64,000 bases of DNA from Gracilibacillus salinarum. Lineage in GTDB: Bacteria; Bacillota; Bacilli; Bacillales; Amphibacillaceae. Within the stretch, counting starts at the first letter, position 1. Each line of letters opens with the position of its first letter. A program made the position numbers and the translations under genes. Where the stretch lies: assembly GCF_022919575.1 (NCBI RefSeq), contig NZ_CP095071.1:558001-622000 (forward strand), read 5' to 3'. The notes beneath the pieces are model-generated. The model searched no databases, was not told the origin of the DNA, and saw only the letters and a program-made list of their open reading frames with translations. Of this stretch, positions 55,587-64,000 are shown piece by piece.

Positions 55587-57108
55587 TTTTCTCTCCTTGA
55601 TATAATAAATCACTCAACAGTTGCTGCCATTCCTGAACGCGCTCCTCCCTTGTCATCTCTTCAGGTTGCCAATGCTCCCATTTGAAATCACAATAGCTGC
55701 AGCACATAAATGATGGATCTTGTACGTGATTTTGGAAATGACGGAACAATGTATCCCTTCGACATTTATCAATGTAAATCCATTGGAGCATTTCAGACAA
55801 CTTTTGTTCTTTGTATGCCATTCTTGCTGTCATCGTACTTTCTAATGCATCTAATACATCCTGATGCGAGATAGCATTAATTTGCCAGGAAGCATGTTTT
55901 AATAATCCTAATCTTTCCAATTGATATTGAAAGAATCGCCACTGGCTTTCTACTCCATTTGCACTCAGCAAGAAAGATTGTCTTACTTCTTCCACCGTCG
56001 GTTCTGTTTGGTAAATTATTTCCAGTTGCTGTTGAATCAATGATAAAGTTGGAAGTTCTGATTCTATTAATCGTCTGGGAATAAACGCATCACTTTCATG
56101 AAACAATGTAAGACTTACCACTTCCTGTCCTTCTCTTCCCGCTCTTCCTATTTCCTGGATAAAAGATTCAATTTGACTTGGAATATGGTAATGAATAACA
56201 AGTTGAATATCTTTCTTGTTAATCCCCATCCCGAATGCATTTGTACAACAAACAATGTCGATTTGATTGTTCATAAATTGTTGCTGAATTAAAAGACGAT
56301 CCTGATTATCCAAGCCCCCATGGTAAAAAGCGATATTACGATCTTTAACGGCTGATTGCAAGTAGGCTGCAACCTTTGCTGTTTCTTCTCTGCTGGAGAA
56401 ATAAACTAAAGTTGGAACTCGGTACGTACTAACTAATTCGCGTATACGTTCCTGTTTTTCATGTAATTGTGTGACGGACTCTACCACTAATGATATATTT
56501 GCTTTATCCATTGGGTATATGAAAGTACGCACTTGTTTCAATTGTAAAATGGTAAGAATGTCACGTTGGACATCTGGTGTTGCTGTAGCCGTTAATGCCA
56601 GTAGTGGTGGACTTCCCAATGCTTGGTGAATGTCTGTAATCCTTAAATAATCTGGTCGGAATTCATGACCCCATTGCGAAATACAATGTGCTTCATCAAT
56701 TACAAACAAATGAATGTTCAGTTTTTTTATGGCACGGATGATTCGGTTAATCTGCAACATTTCAGGTGATAGATAAATTAATTGATAACTGCTGATTCTT
56801 TTCAGGATCGATTCTTTTTCCTGATACGTCAACATACTGTTTAAGGCTGCAACTTTTTTAAACCCATTTGCTTTTATCTGTTTTACTTGATCTTCCATCA
56901 ATGAAAGTAACGGAGAAACAACGATAACGGTACCATCCAACATCATGGCAGGCAGTTGATAACAGATTGATTTTCCCGTTCCTGTGGGCAGAACAGCAAA
57001 TACATGTTCCTTGTTTAATACAGCCTCAATAATCGGTTTTTGTCCTTCTCGAAATGAGTTGTATCCAAAGTAATCGTGTAAATGCTGTTCAAGTTGCTGA
57101 TCAGACAC
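55558..57108 (-). CDS. recQ: RecQ-type ATP-dependent DNA helicase
   Basis: This helicase acts in recombination and replication-fork repair. Walker A is VLPTGTGKSICYQLP, the DEAH box is VIDEAHCISQWGHEF, and motif VI is IQEIGRAGREGQ. The zinc-binding cysteines near residue 445-475 are in DKCRRDT and MCCSYCD. There is no HRDC domain, so it is the short form (516 residues, the B. subtilis RecS type). The GTG start with AAGGGGG upstream overlaps the ypbB stop. Confidence 0.93.
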   Translation of the reverse strand: MSDQQLEQHLHDYFGYNSFREGQKPIIEAVLNKEHVFAVLPTGTGKSICYQLPAMMLDGTVIVVSPLLSLMEDQVKQIKANGFKKVAALNSMLTYQEKESILKRISSYQLIYLSPEMLQINRIIRAIKKLNIHLFVIDEAHCISQWGHEFRPDYLRITDIHQALGSPPLLALTATATPDVQRDILTILQLKQVRTFIYPMDKANISLVVESVTQLHEKQERIRELVSTYRVPTLVYFSSREETAKVAAYLQSAVKDRNIAFYHGGLDNQDRLLIQQQFMNNQIDIVCCTNAFGMGINKKDIQLVIHYHIPSQIESFIQEIGRAGREGQEVVSLTLFHESDAFIPRRLIESELPTLSLIQQQLEIIYQTEPTVEEVRQSFLLSANGVESQWRFFQYQLERLGLLKHASWQINAISHQDVLDALESTMTARMAYKEQKLSEMLQWIYIDKCRRDTLFRHFQNHVQDPSFMCCSYCDFKWEHWQPEEMTREERVQEWQQLLSDLLYQGEKNEKQSSTTD

Positions 57109-58168
57109 CGCTATTCCCCCTTTCCCCTTGTTGCTCCATAGCTAGAACGAGTTTTATTTGAAAATAATTGATAGTAGCAGGCAATTGTACTTTTAAGTCT
57201 TTTAGCTTTTTGGAATTTGTATGATGGATAACGGACCGTATCAGTTGATAGTCGTCATGATTTACATAATGCTGCCATTGAAATTCCTTTGCTGAATAAG
57301 CTATTTCGATAAGGTGATCTTTAATAGTGTTTTCTTTCAAATGCCTGACACTTGATATCTCAGAAATAGATAGACCTTTTTTTACATAATACAACGTTTG
57401 ATTAGCTGAATCACTGACTAAGAGCTGTTTCATACTTACAGGAAAAAGCTGTTTCATTAATGGAGTACTATCGTTTTCGACGATCATATTGCATAATTTA
57501 TGGATGACATTCATTTGAATAACCGATATATCGTGGATAGTCAGTTGATACTTTTCCGCTAACTGATATCTACTTAACCCTATTCTTTGATCAGTTGACA
57601 GACTATCTACAAAGATAGCAGCATGATCCTTAGGGAAAAATTGTAATAATTGATACAAATCTTTAAAAAGCTGATCTAACAACCTTTGAGTTCCATTAGC
57701 TTGATTTTGATGCCAGACTGACTTCACAAACCGCTGTGTGGCTATATCGTCAACTATTGGTATAAACCTTCGTTCTTGCATGTGCAGATGAGTAATTGTC
57801 TGAACGCATAAAATTAGATGTTGGAATAACTTGTCCGCATGCTGTTCGTTTTCTATTCCATTTAATGTAATTAGTGGAGAGTAATGATGCTTTAGTTGCT
57901 TATGTAACGTTATTCCTTTGTCTGTAAGTAATACCGTATCTTTGGCTTCCACTTCAATACATTCCGCTTCTTCTAACCGTTTGACCTCTTCATCAAACAG
58001 TTTCCTCGTTAGTGATTTATATATTCCAAAATAAGTAGTCAAACCAAAAATATTACTGTCCTGAATTGTTTGTGTTGACTTTTTGGCGGTCAATAAATGA
58101 TATACATTATACACCGTTCGTTCACCATTTAGTTTTAACATACAATCCAGCAATATAAATTCAAACAT
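57101..58168 (-). CDS. ypbB: YpbB protein with C-terminal helix-turn-helix
   Basis: This 355-residue protein of unknown role always precedes recQ in bacilli and overlaps it by 8 bp here. The C-terminal third has the HTH_40-type segment YYVKKGLSISEISSVRHL followed by ENTIKDHLIEIAY, as in the C-termini of some RecQ helicases. That suggests it works with the downstream RecQ, perhaps as a separated DNA-binding part. This link is inferred. Confidence 0.85.
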   Translation of the reverse strand: MFEFILLDCMLKLNGERTVYNVYHLLTAKKSTQTIQDSNIFGLTTYFGIYKSLTRKLFDEEVKRLEEAECIEVEAKDTVLLTDKGITLHKQLKHHYSPLITLNGIENEQHADKLFQHLILCVQTITHLHMQERRFIPIVDDIATQRFVKSVWHQNQANGTQRLLDQLFKDLYQLLQFFPKDHAAIFVDSLSTDQRIGLSRYQLAEKYQLTIHDISVIQMNVIHKLCNMIVENDSTPLMKQLFPVSMKQLLVSDSANQTLYYVKKGLSISEISSVRHLKENTIKDHLIEIAYSAKEFQWQHYVNHDDYQLIRSVIHHTNSKKLKDLKVQLPATINYFQIKLVLAMEQQGERGNSGV

Positions 58169-58280
58169 TTTAACACCTCATCTATCTATTATTATTCTAA
58201 CAAGTTTTGTCGAATTTGGGTACTGGGTAATTGTCAGAAATGAAAGGATCTGATAATCTAGACAGAAGAATGAACAATAA

Positions 58281-58520
<240 letters not shown>

Positions 58521-58539
58521 AGGACATTTTTTAATCAGT

Positions 58540-58934
58540 ATAGGACGATATAAGTGCAGTCTGCTGAATAGGAAGATACTTTCTTATAATATGGATTATG
58601 TTAATTAACTGCTTAGTGGTTATTTTGAAATGTTTCAAGTGCATGAATTCAGATTCAGCGCCTGCTTGTCCCGCGGGAGTCTACGTGGTTGGATTACGCT
58701 AGGATAGGGACGCTGCAACTTTTGTAAGAGGTAGCATATTGACGGCTGTATATATCACAGCGATAAAGTGAATAACATAATGTCTAGAACTACTGCTTTT
58801 AGTTGTTCCATACGTTGTAGGACTTCTCCTTAAGCGTAGGAACTATGCGGAGACTCCTCATGCCTCAGCACAAGCTGAAGGTCCACTTTGTCTGTGCCTG
58901 TATCTGCAAGTATTTACATACTACAATTCTTATA
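58540..58934 (-). repeat. Family-1 repeat, copy E (inverted, apical cassettes lost)
   Basis: An outer arm (CTGAATAGGAAGATAC) and terminal repeat (TTATAATATGGATTATG) open the copy. The inner part reads CCCGCGGGAGTCTACGTGGT, then the central spacer (AACTACTGCTTTTAGTTGTT), then AGCGTAGGAACTATGCGGAG. These are the reverse complement of the centre of copies A and B. The apical cassettes and far arms of both modules are gone. The right end is degenerate (about 58914-58934). It follows fer. Confidence 0.8.
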
Positions 58935-58935
58935 C

Positions 58936-58975
58936 AAATGTCCAACGCAGGCTGATCTGCATTGGACATTTTTTA
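58936..58975 (+). terminator. Terminator downstream of fer and repeat copy E
   Basis: AATGTCCAA and GCAG arms pair with CTGC and TTGGACATT (one mismatch between), followed by six T on the plus strand. fer has no nearer terminator, so either fer reads through copy E or copy E is transcribed itself. Confidence 0.8.
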
Positions 58976-58990
58976 TCTGACATATCAATA

Positions 58991-59055
58991 ACATCAGGAA
59001 GTTATCGTCCATTTATCTCCCAGTGTGGTATTACGGACGGTTAGCGCCACGATAA
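58991..59055 (+). repeat. Family-2 stem-loop repeat, copy 3 (overlapping the end of rsiX)
   Basis: ACATCAGGAAGTTATCGTCC, CTCCCA and ACGGACGGTTAGCGCC follow the order of copies 1 and 2. The CGTCC/GGACG stem (59006-59010 with 59035-59039) is kept; the apical AGCTTC hairpin is missing. The last seven codons of rsiX and its stop (59031-59033) lie in this element. Confidence 0.75.
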
Positions 59056-60221
59056 ATCACATTCATTTGCTGGTCAGTCGGTACGGCTTTTGTTAAATTA
59101 TATTTACCCACTTGATCATAACCAATCTGAAAGTGTACGGACTCATATCCAAACGAATTTGCCGTAGCAATAATTGCTTCGACCATATTGACTGTTCTTT
59201 GATTTTGACCAATGTCTTCTGAAAAAACTCTTATTGACAGTGTATTGTCTTTAGATGACTCAATCTCTATTTCCGCATCACTCGGGATAGTCGACGTCAC
59301 ATGGTATTGCTGTTCTGATACTTTCATTTCGTTTAATGCTGCATCGATTGATTCAAACTGCCCTATTTTCGTTGCTGCAAGCCAGGCAGATGCTTGTGAA
59401 TTATATTGATATTGTTTATAGACAGCTGTGCCAGAACCTTTTAACTTATAGGTATCACCAACCATATTAATTTGATCGATAAAATCATTTGTTTGATTAA
59501 AGTGAATCTGGTTAACTTCAGTATCTTGAAACACCCAATTTATGATCTGATCAAATAGCTGTTTGTTTGTATGATCGGGTTCAAGTATAAAATCATCCTG
59601 TACAGACACCTGAACACGTTGTTGCTCCTCGGTAAAGGTCATATGCTGTAAGCCGATATCCTGTAACCCGTTTGCAGCTAAATCTATTTCCCTTACTGAA
59701 TTTTGGAAGGTTATCGGTTCTGTAATGTCCGGTTTTGAAAAAGTAACAGGCACTAAATATTGCGCAGGTGTGGTTATCAGAGCGAATTGCTGAATGTCCT
59801 CTTTTGGCAGTATCTCCAGCTGATATTGAAGACTGCTGTCATTTGCGCTTGTATCTGATTCTCCCGCTTTTTCCATTTCTGCACTTTCTTCAGCATCACG
59901 TCTTTGAATAGAATTTTCCTGACTCTCGAATGTTTCTATTTGAGCTTCATCAGCCGCAGTAGATGAAGAGGATTCTTCGAACTGCGTTATCCTGTCTTTA
60001 TCCTGTGTAAGAAATACCATAAATACAAGCAGGGCACAAGCGGCAGTTGAAATAGCAGGTATCCAAACCCAGCGTTTCTTTCGTTGCTTCTTTTCTTCTT
60101 GTTCTATCATTTTCAGTTGTATTTGCCGGTAAATTTCATTTTTTGAGCGTTCATCTTTTACCTTAGGCATGGAACGTAACTGTTCTTTCAATTGTTCTAC
60201 ATTGTCGTTGTCTTTATTCAT
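59031..60221 (-). CDS. rsiX: Anti-sigma-X factor RsiX-like protein
   Basis: This 396-residue protein should hold sigma-X inactive at the membrane. The cytoplasmic N-terminus (about 1-50) is charged, a single membrane segment covers about residues 51-71 (WVWIPAISTAACALLVFMVF), and the extracellular part is large and acidic with a Ser/Glu-rich linker. The ATG at 60221 has AAGGAGG upstream and overlaps the sigX end by 8 bp. The C-terminal residues GANRP and the stop come from a family-2 repeat. It is similar to RsiX by context and topology; sequence identity looks low. Confidence 0.82.
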   Translation of the reverse strand: MNKDNDNVEQLKEQLRSMPKVKDERSKNEIYRQIQLKMIEQEEKKQRKKRWVWIPAISTAACALLVFMVFLTQDKDRITQFEESSSSTAADEAQIETFESQENSIQRRDAEESAEMEKAGESDTSANDSSLQYQLEILPKEDIQQFALITTPAQYLVPVTFSKPDITEPITFQNSVREIDLAANGLQDIGLQHMTFTEEQQRVQVSVQDDFILEPDHTNKQLFDQIINWVFQDTEVNQIHFNQTNDFIDQINMVGDTYKLKGSGTAVYKQYQYNSQASAWLAATKIGQFESIDAALNEMKVSEQQYHVTSTIPSDAEIEIESSKDNTLSIRVFSEDIGQNQRTVNMVEAIIATANSFGYESVHFQIGYDQVGKYNLTKAVPTDQQMNVIYRGANRP

Positions 60222-60756
60222 GATTAACATCCTCCTTATCACTAGATGTCATCATGCAGGATTGCAATACTTTTAATGCACGATGTTGTGTTGTTTTCAC
60301 TTTACTGGTAGACCACTTTAATATTTCAGCTGTTTCTTTAATAGAGAATTCCTGTATGTACCGAAGAATAACGACCTGCTTCTGGTCCACGGTACATTGA
60401 TCCAAACAATGATAGACTTGATGCATTTCATCATTATGAATAATAGAATCTTCTGGTTCCTGCATGGTTGATGTTAACTTTTCACCATCCTCTTCCCAAT
60501 TAAAAAAATCCTGTATCTTCATGCGTTTCCGCTTCAACTTTCGAAAATAATCAAAGGTTGTATGTCTGGCAATGGAGAAAAGCCACGTTTTTTCGGCACT
60601 GTCCCCGTTAAAACCGGAATAGGCACTGAGCACTTTAATATAAACTTCTTGAATAAGATCTTCCGCTTGTGTTTTATCCTTAACCAGATAGAAGATATAT
60701 TGGAAGAGATCTTGATGGTATTTTTCATAAAGATCCTCAAATGTGGTCTTCATCAT
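60214..60756 (-). CDS. sigX: ECF sigma factor SigX
   Basis: This 180-residue ECF sigma factor has region 2 (FEDLYEKYHQDLFQYIFYLV, DLIQEVYIKVL) and region 4 (LRYIQEFSIKETAEILKWST). In B. subtilis sigma-X controls genes that change the charge of the cell envelope. Two ATGs (60756 and 60753) follow GAGGGGG. A promoter of the sigma-X type lies just upstream, so it is autoregulated. It forms an operon with rsiX. Confidence 0.93.
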   Translation of the reverse strand: MMKTTFEDLYEKYHQDLFQYIFYLVKDKTQAEDLIQEVYIKVLSAYSGFNGDSAEKTWLFSIARHTTFDYFRKLKRKRMKIQDFFNWEEDGEKLTSTMQEPEDSIIHNDEMHQVYHCLDQCTVDQKQVVILRYIQEFSIKETAEILKWSTSKVKTTQHRALKVLQSCMMTSSDKEDVNHE

Positions 60757-60782
60757 GAGACCCCCTCACCGATACTTTATTT

Positions 60783-60809
60783 GTCGAACAAAAGCTAGCA
60801 AAAGTTACA
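60783..60809 (-). promoter_or_regulatory. Sigma-X-type autoregulatory promoter of sigX-rsiX
   Basis: TGTAAC (60804-60809, minus strand) is exactly 17 bases from CGAC (60783-60786), matching the known ECF sigma-X consensus. It lies about 27 bases before the sigX start codon. Confidence 0.85.
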
Positions 60810-60833
60810 AAAACTTATACCTTAAAATAAAAA

Positions 60834-60858
60834 TACCACAGTCCGTTATACTGTGGTA
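60834..60858 (-). terminator. Terminator of the vitamin B12 uptake cassette
   Basis: An 8-bp perfect stem (TACCACAG/CTGTGGTA, 9-base loop) is followed by TTTTTATTTT on the minus strand, just after the S-component stop. Confidence 0.85.
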
Positions 60859-60861
60859 GGT

Positions 60862-61377
60862 TCATTGCTCTATTTTTTCTATATTTTGCTGAAAAACTTT
60901 CCTTAATACGGGGTATAAAATTAACATAAAAAAAACATTACCAATCGCATGCATTAAATCAAATGGTAAACTTGCCAGTTGGTAGGCCAGAAAGCTGCCA
61001 GAGAATGTGAAGGTACCTAAGTTCAGAATCAAGCCATAAAGAAAAGCTGCTAGAACACTAAATCCTGTCAGTGTCACCAAATGGTATTTGGATGGCGTAT
61101 ATCTTCCGATCAATCCTGCTATTAAACCAATAACAGACCAAGCGACTATCTGCCAGACCGTCCAAATACCCATTCCCATAAACAAATTTGTTACATAAGC
61201 CGAAACAATGGCGATAAAAAGGGCAGGAACCACACCAAGCGATGCACCTGCCACAATAATAACTGCGGTAACCGGCTGAACATTCGGCAAGAACTGAAAA
61301 CTAATTCTACCCACGACACAAACAGCTGCCAATAAGGAAATTAGTGTTAATTTATAAGTATTCAACGAATCACTCAA
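60862..61377 (-). CDS. ECF transporter S component, probably cobalamin-specific
   Basis: This 171-residue membrane protein has about six hydrophobic segments (LISLLAAVCVVGRISF, AVIIVAGASLGVVPALFIA) and the ECF S-component pattern. The cobalamin assignment is inferred from the upstream cobalamin riboswitch and the DUF4430 gene it overlaps by 8 bp. It would need the EcfA/EcfT energising module encoded elsewhere. The start is a TTG, with no clear ribosome site, so coupling to the upstream stop is likely. Confidence 0.8.
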   Translation of the reverse strand: MSDSLNTYKLTLISLLAAVCVVGRISFQFLPNVQPVTAVIIVAGASLGVVPALFIAIVSAYVTNLFMGMGIWTVWQIVAWSVIGLIAGLIGRYTPSKYHLVTLTGFSVLAAFLYGLILNLGTFTFSGSFLAYQLASLPFDLMHAIGNVFFMLILYPVLRKVFQQNIEKIEQ

Positions 61378-61750
61378 TTACTTGAAGATCAACGGTAATA
61401 TCATCTTCATCCTGTACTTCGTAATCTGCAATACCTTTACTTACCATTTCTCCGTTTGCTTCATACGTCCAATACTCATTTTTTTCCATATCTTGTTCAT
61501 GTCCATCAATGGAAGTTAAAAAGCCATCATCTGTCACTTCTACTTCATAATGATCCTGCAGGAGGTCTTCTAACGTTGTACCAGCTGTTACCGTGTAAGA
61601 TTCTTCACTAATTATCTTATCCGTAATTTGATCCGTAATCGTTAGCGAAACATTAATTTCTCCTTCTGCTTCATCGCCTCCCGTATTAGCACATGCTGTC
61701 ATCATCAGCGCTAGTATGGTGATCATTAATAGTTGTTTAAATTGTTTCAC
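61370..61750 (-). CDS. DUF4430 lipoprotein, putative vitamin B12-capture protein
   Basis: This 126-residue lipoprotein has its lipid-attachment cysteine in LMMTACANT (residue 20). The mature part is a DUF4430 domain (SYTVTAGTTLEDLLQDHYEV, NEYWTYEANGE), related to the C-terminal domain of transcobalamin and intrinsic factor. It could hold cobalamin on the cell surface and pass it to the S component encoded next. The start is GTG, with GAGGAG eight bases upstream; that ribosome site is inside a hairpin. Confidence 0.8.
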   Translation of the reverse strand: MKQFKQLLMITILALMMTACANTGGDEAEGEINVSLTITDQITDKIISEESYTVTAGTTLEDLLQDHYEVEVTDDGFLTSIDGHEQDMEKNEYWTYEANGEMVSKGIADYEVQDEDDITVDLQVIE

Positions 61751-61759
61751 ACTCTTCTC

Positions 61760-61784
61760 TCCTCAATTTTATACTCGTTGAGGA
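61760..61784 (-). promoter_or_regulatory. Hairpin masking the ribosome site of the DUF4430 gene
   Basis: TCCTCAA (61778-61784, minus-strand reading) pairs with TTGAGGA (61760-61766). The second arm holds the GAGGAG ribosome site. This would be the translational control part of the cobalamin riboswitch upstream. Confidence 0.65.
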
Positions 61785-61861
61785 TCCAAGCATTATGCAA
61801 GTATGTATAGATAACAAACACTACTTTACATGCCTAATCCCCGAAGCATGAATAGATGTCA

Positions 61862-62005
61862 GATGGCAGGTCTCCTGACTTTGTGCTTAATTCTACTTCA
61901 GCACCTTCCCATACATCAAATATTATGTACAGTGGTTGTCGCTGTTTCGTTTGCACTTACAGTTGCGAGGACAGTTCTGGATTTCCACCAGATTCCCTAT
62001 TAAGT
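61862..62005 (-). ncRNA. Cobalamin riboswitch
   Basis: On the minus strand the element starts AATAGGGAATCTGGTGGAAA, then has ACTGTCCTCGCAACTG, a central ACAACCACTG stretch, GGGAAGG, and ends GTCAGGAGACCTGCC. These are the conserved blocks of the adenosylcobalamin/B12 riboswitch in the right order and spacing. It begins 25 bp after the resD stop and controls the DUF4430/S-component genes. There is no clear terminator after it, but a hairpin masks the ribosome site. Confidence 0.95.
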
Positions 62006-62030
62006 ATAGTCACCATCGAACATTCTTCTT

Positions 62031-62750
62031 TTACGGTTTTGTTACTTCGAATTTATAGCCGACACCCCATACTGTTACGATCATTTTTGCAGCTTCTGCA
62101 GATACTTTGTTTAATTTCTCACGAAGTCGTTTCACATGGGTATCGACTGTTCGTAAATCCCCGAAGAATTCATATTTCCATACCTCTTTTAATAAAGCTT
62201 CTCGTTCGAATACTTTATCAGGAGACTTTGCTAGAAATAAAAGTAATTCATATTCTTTTGGTGTTAAACTTACCTCTTGATTGTCTGCTAGCACACGATG
62301 TGCATCATTATCTATGAGTAGATGCTGGAACTCAATCAAGTCTTTTGAGCGAGTTGACTGATTAATAGTAGTTGAAGTAGAGGACCTTCTCAATAACGCT
62401 TTGACGCGCAAAACTACTTCACGTGGACTAAAAGGCTTCACAATATAGTCATCCGTACCAGCTTCAAAGCCGTGAATTCGATTCAGTTCTTCACCTTTTG
62501 CTGTCAACATCATAACTGGTGTAGCCTTATGCAATCTTATTTCTTTACATACCTCTAACCCATCTTTCCCAGGCATCATCAAGTCAAGTAATATCACATC
62601 ATAATCATTCGATAAAGCTAACTTTAATGCTTGTTCGCCGTCTTCTGCTTCTTCTATCTCGTAACCTTCTCGTTCAAGGTACATTTTTAATAAACGACGA
62701 ATTCTTTCCTCATCATCTACCACTAGTATTCTGTTACCTTCTGTTTCCAT
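62031..62750 (-). CDS. resD: Response regulator ResD
   Basis: ResD is an OmpR-type regulator of respiration and anaerobic genes. The receiver domain has VVDDEERIRRLL and the phosphorylated aspartate in ILLDLMMPGKDGLEV, with MLTAKGE and DYIVKPFSPREVV. The C-terminal winged helix has TVDTHVKRLREKL. It is 239 residues. GGGAGG lies before the ATG. It follows resC. Its partner kinase gene resE, normally next to it, is not found; a B12 riboswitch starts instead. Confidence 0.95.
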   Translation of the reverse strand: METEGNRILVVDDEERIRRLLKMYLEREGYEIEEAEDGEQALKLALSNDYDVILLDLMMPGKDGLEVCKEIRLHKATPVMMLTAKGEELNRIHGFEAGTDDYIVKPFSPREVVLRVKALLRRSSTSTTINQSTRSKDLIEFQHLLIDNDAHRVLADNQEVSLTPKEYELLLFLAKSPDKVFEREALLKEVWKYEFFGDLRTVDTHVKRLREKLNKVSAEAAKMIVTVWGVGYKFEVTKP

Positions 62751-62829
62751 CTTTACCTCCCCCCTGTCACTACTTACAGTATATAAGTAAATGACAGATC
62801 TAACAAATGAATGGTCTTCATCTGTTTTG

Positions 62830-64000
62830 TTATGCGTAAGAATGCAAACCAGCTAGCACAAGATTAACCACGATTAAGTTAAACATAATAATAGCAAAAC
62901 CAACCACAGCTAACCATGCAGATCGTTCACCATGCCAACCTCTAGACAAACGCAAGTGCAAGAATATGGCATAAAAGAACCAAGTAATAAGTGCCCAAAC
63001 CTCTTTCGGATCCCAGCCCCAATAACGGTTCCAAGCCTCTTGTGCCCAAATTGACGCGAAAATTAACCCGCCGAGAGTAAAAACAGGAAAACCGATAGTA
63101 ATAGCGCGATAACCGACCTCGTCCAATAATTCTGGATTTGCTTTTTTTAGAAGTGGTTGTATCGCCGCAGCTACTCGTTTCCGTAATATTATTCTAGCCA
63201 ATAAATAGAAGACTAATCCTACTAATAATGACCATACTAACGTGTTAAATTTACGCGGAGCCTCTGATCCATGCATCCATTCAGGTGTTTGCAATAACGC
63301 ATCCATTCGATCTTCTGTTAAAAGCTCCCCGTTTCCAGGTCCGAATAGTGCTGGTAATTGATAATCCAACGTTGTTTCGTTCTCATCAACAACATAGGAA
63401 AAAGAAGCATGATAATCCATTGCTGAAAAAGTAGTAGTAATCAATACAAATCCAAGCGTCGCAAAAATGGAGTACATAATAATTTCAAGCCACTTGGTTC
63501 TTGCCGTAGATTTAGTTTGATCAATCTGTCTAATTAAATAAATAATACCCGCGATAAAACTGACTGCCAGAATCGCTTCTCCTAGTGCAACGGTTGTAAC
63601 ATGGATATAAAGCCAGTGACTCTTCAATGAAGGGACCAATGGCGATATTTCTCTCGGATACATACTTGCATAGGCGATAACGAGTAAAGCGATTGGTAAT
63701 GCAAATAATCCTAGCAAATCAATTCGATAGATAAAGTACAGGATAATAAAAGCCAGGACAAGCATCATACCGAAAAATGTAACAAACTCAAACATATTAC
63801 TAACCGGTGCATGTTTACTTGCTACCCATCGTGTGAAAAAATAACCCATTTGAGCAACAAAACCCAAAATCGTTACTCCAATCGCCAATTTGTTTATGAA
63901 GCGGAATTCTTTTTCTTTTCGCTTATCTCTAATTGTTGCTGCGAATAGTACAGTGGCAATCAAATAAATAACAAACGCACTATATAACAGGCCGCTGCTT
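62830..64000 (-). CDS. resC: Cytochrome c biogenesis protein ResC (CcsA family), 5' end cut off
   Basis: ResC with ResB forms the system II cytochrome c synthase that moves haem outside and joins it to CxxCH. The membrane protein has about eight segments and the tryptophan-rich haem-handling motif [18 protein letters not shown] near its end. Conserved histidines are in HVTTVALGE and [11 protein letters not shown]. The frame is open to the window end with [13 protein letters not shown], so the true start lies a few codons beyond 64000. It serves the cytochrome c domain of QcrC. Confidence 0.93.
   Translation of the reverse strand, partial: SSGLLYSAFVIYLIATVLFAATIRDKRKEKEFRFINKLAIGVTILGFVAQMGYFFTRWVASKHAPVSNMFEFVTFFGMMLVLAFIILYFIYRIDLLGLFALPIALLVIAYASMYPREISPLVPSLKSHWLYIHVTTVALGEAILAVSFIAGIIYLIRQIDQTKSTARTKWLEIIMYSIFATLGFVLITTTFSAMDYHASFSYVVDENETTLDYQLPALFGPGNGELLTEDRMDALLQTPEWMHGSEAPRKFNTLVWSLLVGLVFYLLARIILRKRVAAAIQPLLKKANPELLDEVGYRAITIGFPVFTLGGLIFASIWAQEAWNRYWGWDPKEVWALITWFFYAIFLHLRLSRGWHGERSAWLAVVGFAIIMFNLIVVNLVLAGLHSYA

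Noticed and set aside
61856..62317. Plus-strand frame of 153 codons opposite resD
   Set aside because: It covers the cobalamin riboswitch and the antisense of resD; both are better explained on the minus strand.

Overview
The window is a chromosomal segment of a low-GC, endospore-forming Firmicute of the family Bacillaceae. The evidence is gene content and order. It carries spoIVA, a SpoVIF-like gene, sleB-ypeB and cotJABC for spores, bshA and ypdA for bacillithiol, a menaquinone/heptaprenyl pathway, a menaquinol:cytochrome c reductase (qcrABC), and long collinearity with the nth-to-resC region of Bacillus subtilis. The AT-rich composition would fit an Oceanobacillus/Gracilibacillus-type genus, but the genus cannot be fixed from sequence alone. 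Almost every gene lies on the minus strand. Only ansA, cotJABC and fer lie on the plus strand.

Layout by coordinate. 1-8.4 kb: nth, dnaD, asnS, aspB (frameshifted), ypmB, ypmA, a catalytically degenerate metallo-beta-lactamase-fold protein, and dinG. 8.4-15.5 kb: panD, panC, panB, birA, cca, bshA, mgsA, dapB, ypjD. 15.5-22.5 kb: yugP, ypjB, ypjA, qcrC, qcrB, qcrA, ypiF, ypiB, ypiA. 23.5-34 kb: the aromatic/menaquinone cluster aroA, tyrA, hisC, aroH, aroB, aroC, cheR, ndk, hepT, menG, hepS and hbs. 34.7-47.3 kb: spoIVA, yphF, yphE, a SpoVIF-like gene, gpsA, der, a small partner gene, a YIEGIA membrane gene, yphA, ypfD, plsC, cmk, ypfA. 47.7-58.5 kb: ypeB, sleB, prsW, ansA(+), ypdA, cotJABC(+), ypbE, ypbD, recQ, ypbB, fer(+). 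59-64 kb: rsiX, sigX, a vitamin-B12 uptake cassette behind a cobalamin riboswitch, resD, and resC, which runs off the end.

Compared with the B. subtilis arrangement, several conserved genes are missing from their usual places. bshB1 is absent between mgsA and bshA. The trp operon is absent between aroH and hisC. mtrA/mtrB are absent between hbs and hepS. The sensor kinase resE is absent after resD, where the B12 cassette sits instead.

The most unusual content is intergenic. Family 1 is a large structured repeat of about 530-640 bp with terminal inverted repeats. Each full copy holds two inverted, homologous stem-loop modules with exchangeable apical cassettes. There are three full-length copies (near 23.1, 37.0 and 43.7 kb) and several deletion derivatives (near 34.6, 36.6, 47.5 and 58.8 kb). 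Stems that differ in sequence but keep their pairing, and a conserved promoter-like left edge, suggest a structured RNA or hairpin-dependent mobile DNA. Family 2 is smaller (about 65-145 bp) and also stem-loop based. It occurs near 16.3, 53.1 and 59.0 kb, and one copy supplies the last codons and stop of rsiX. No CRISPR array, tRNA, rRNA, transposase or phage gene was seen.
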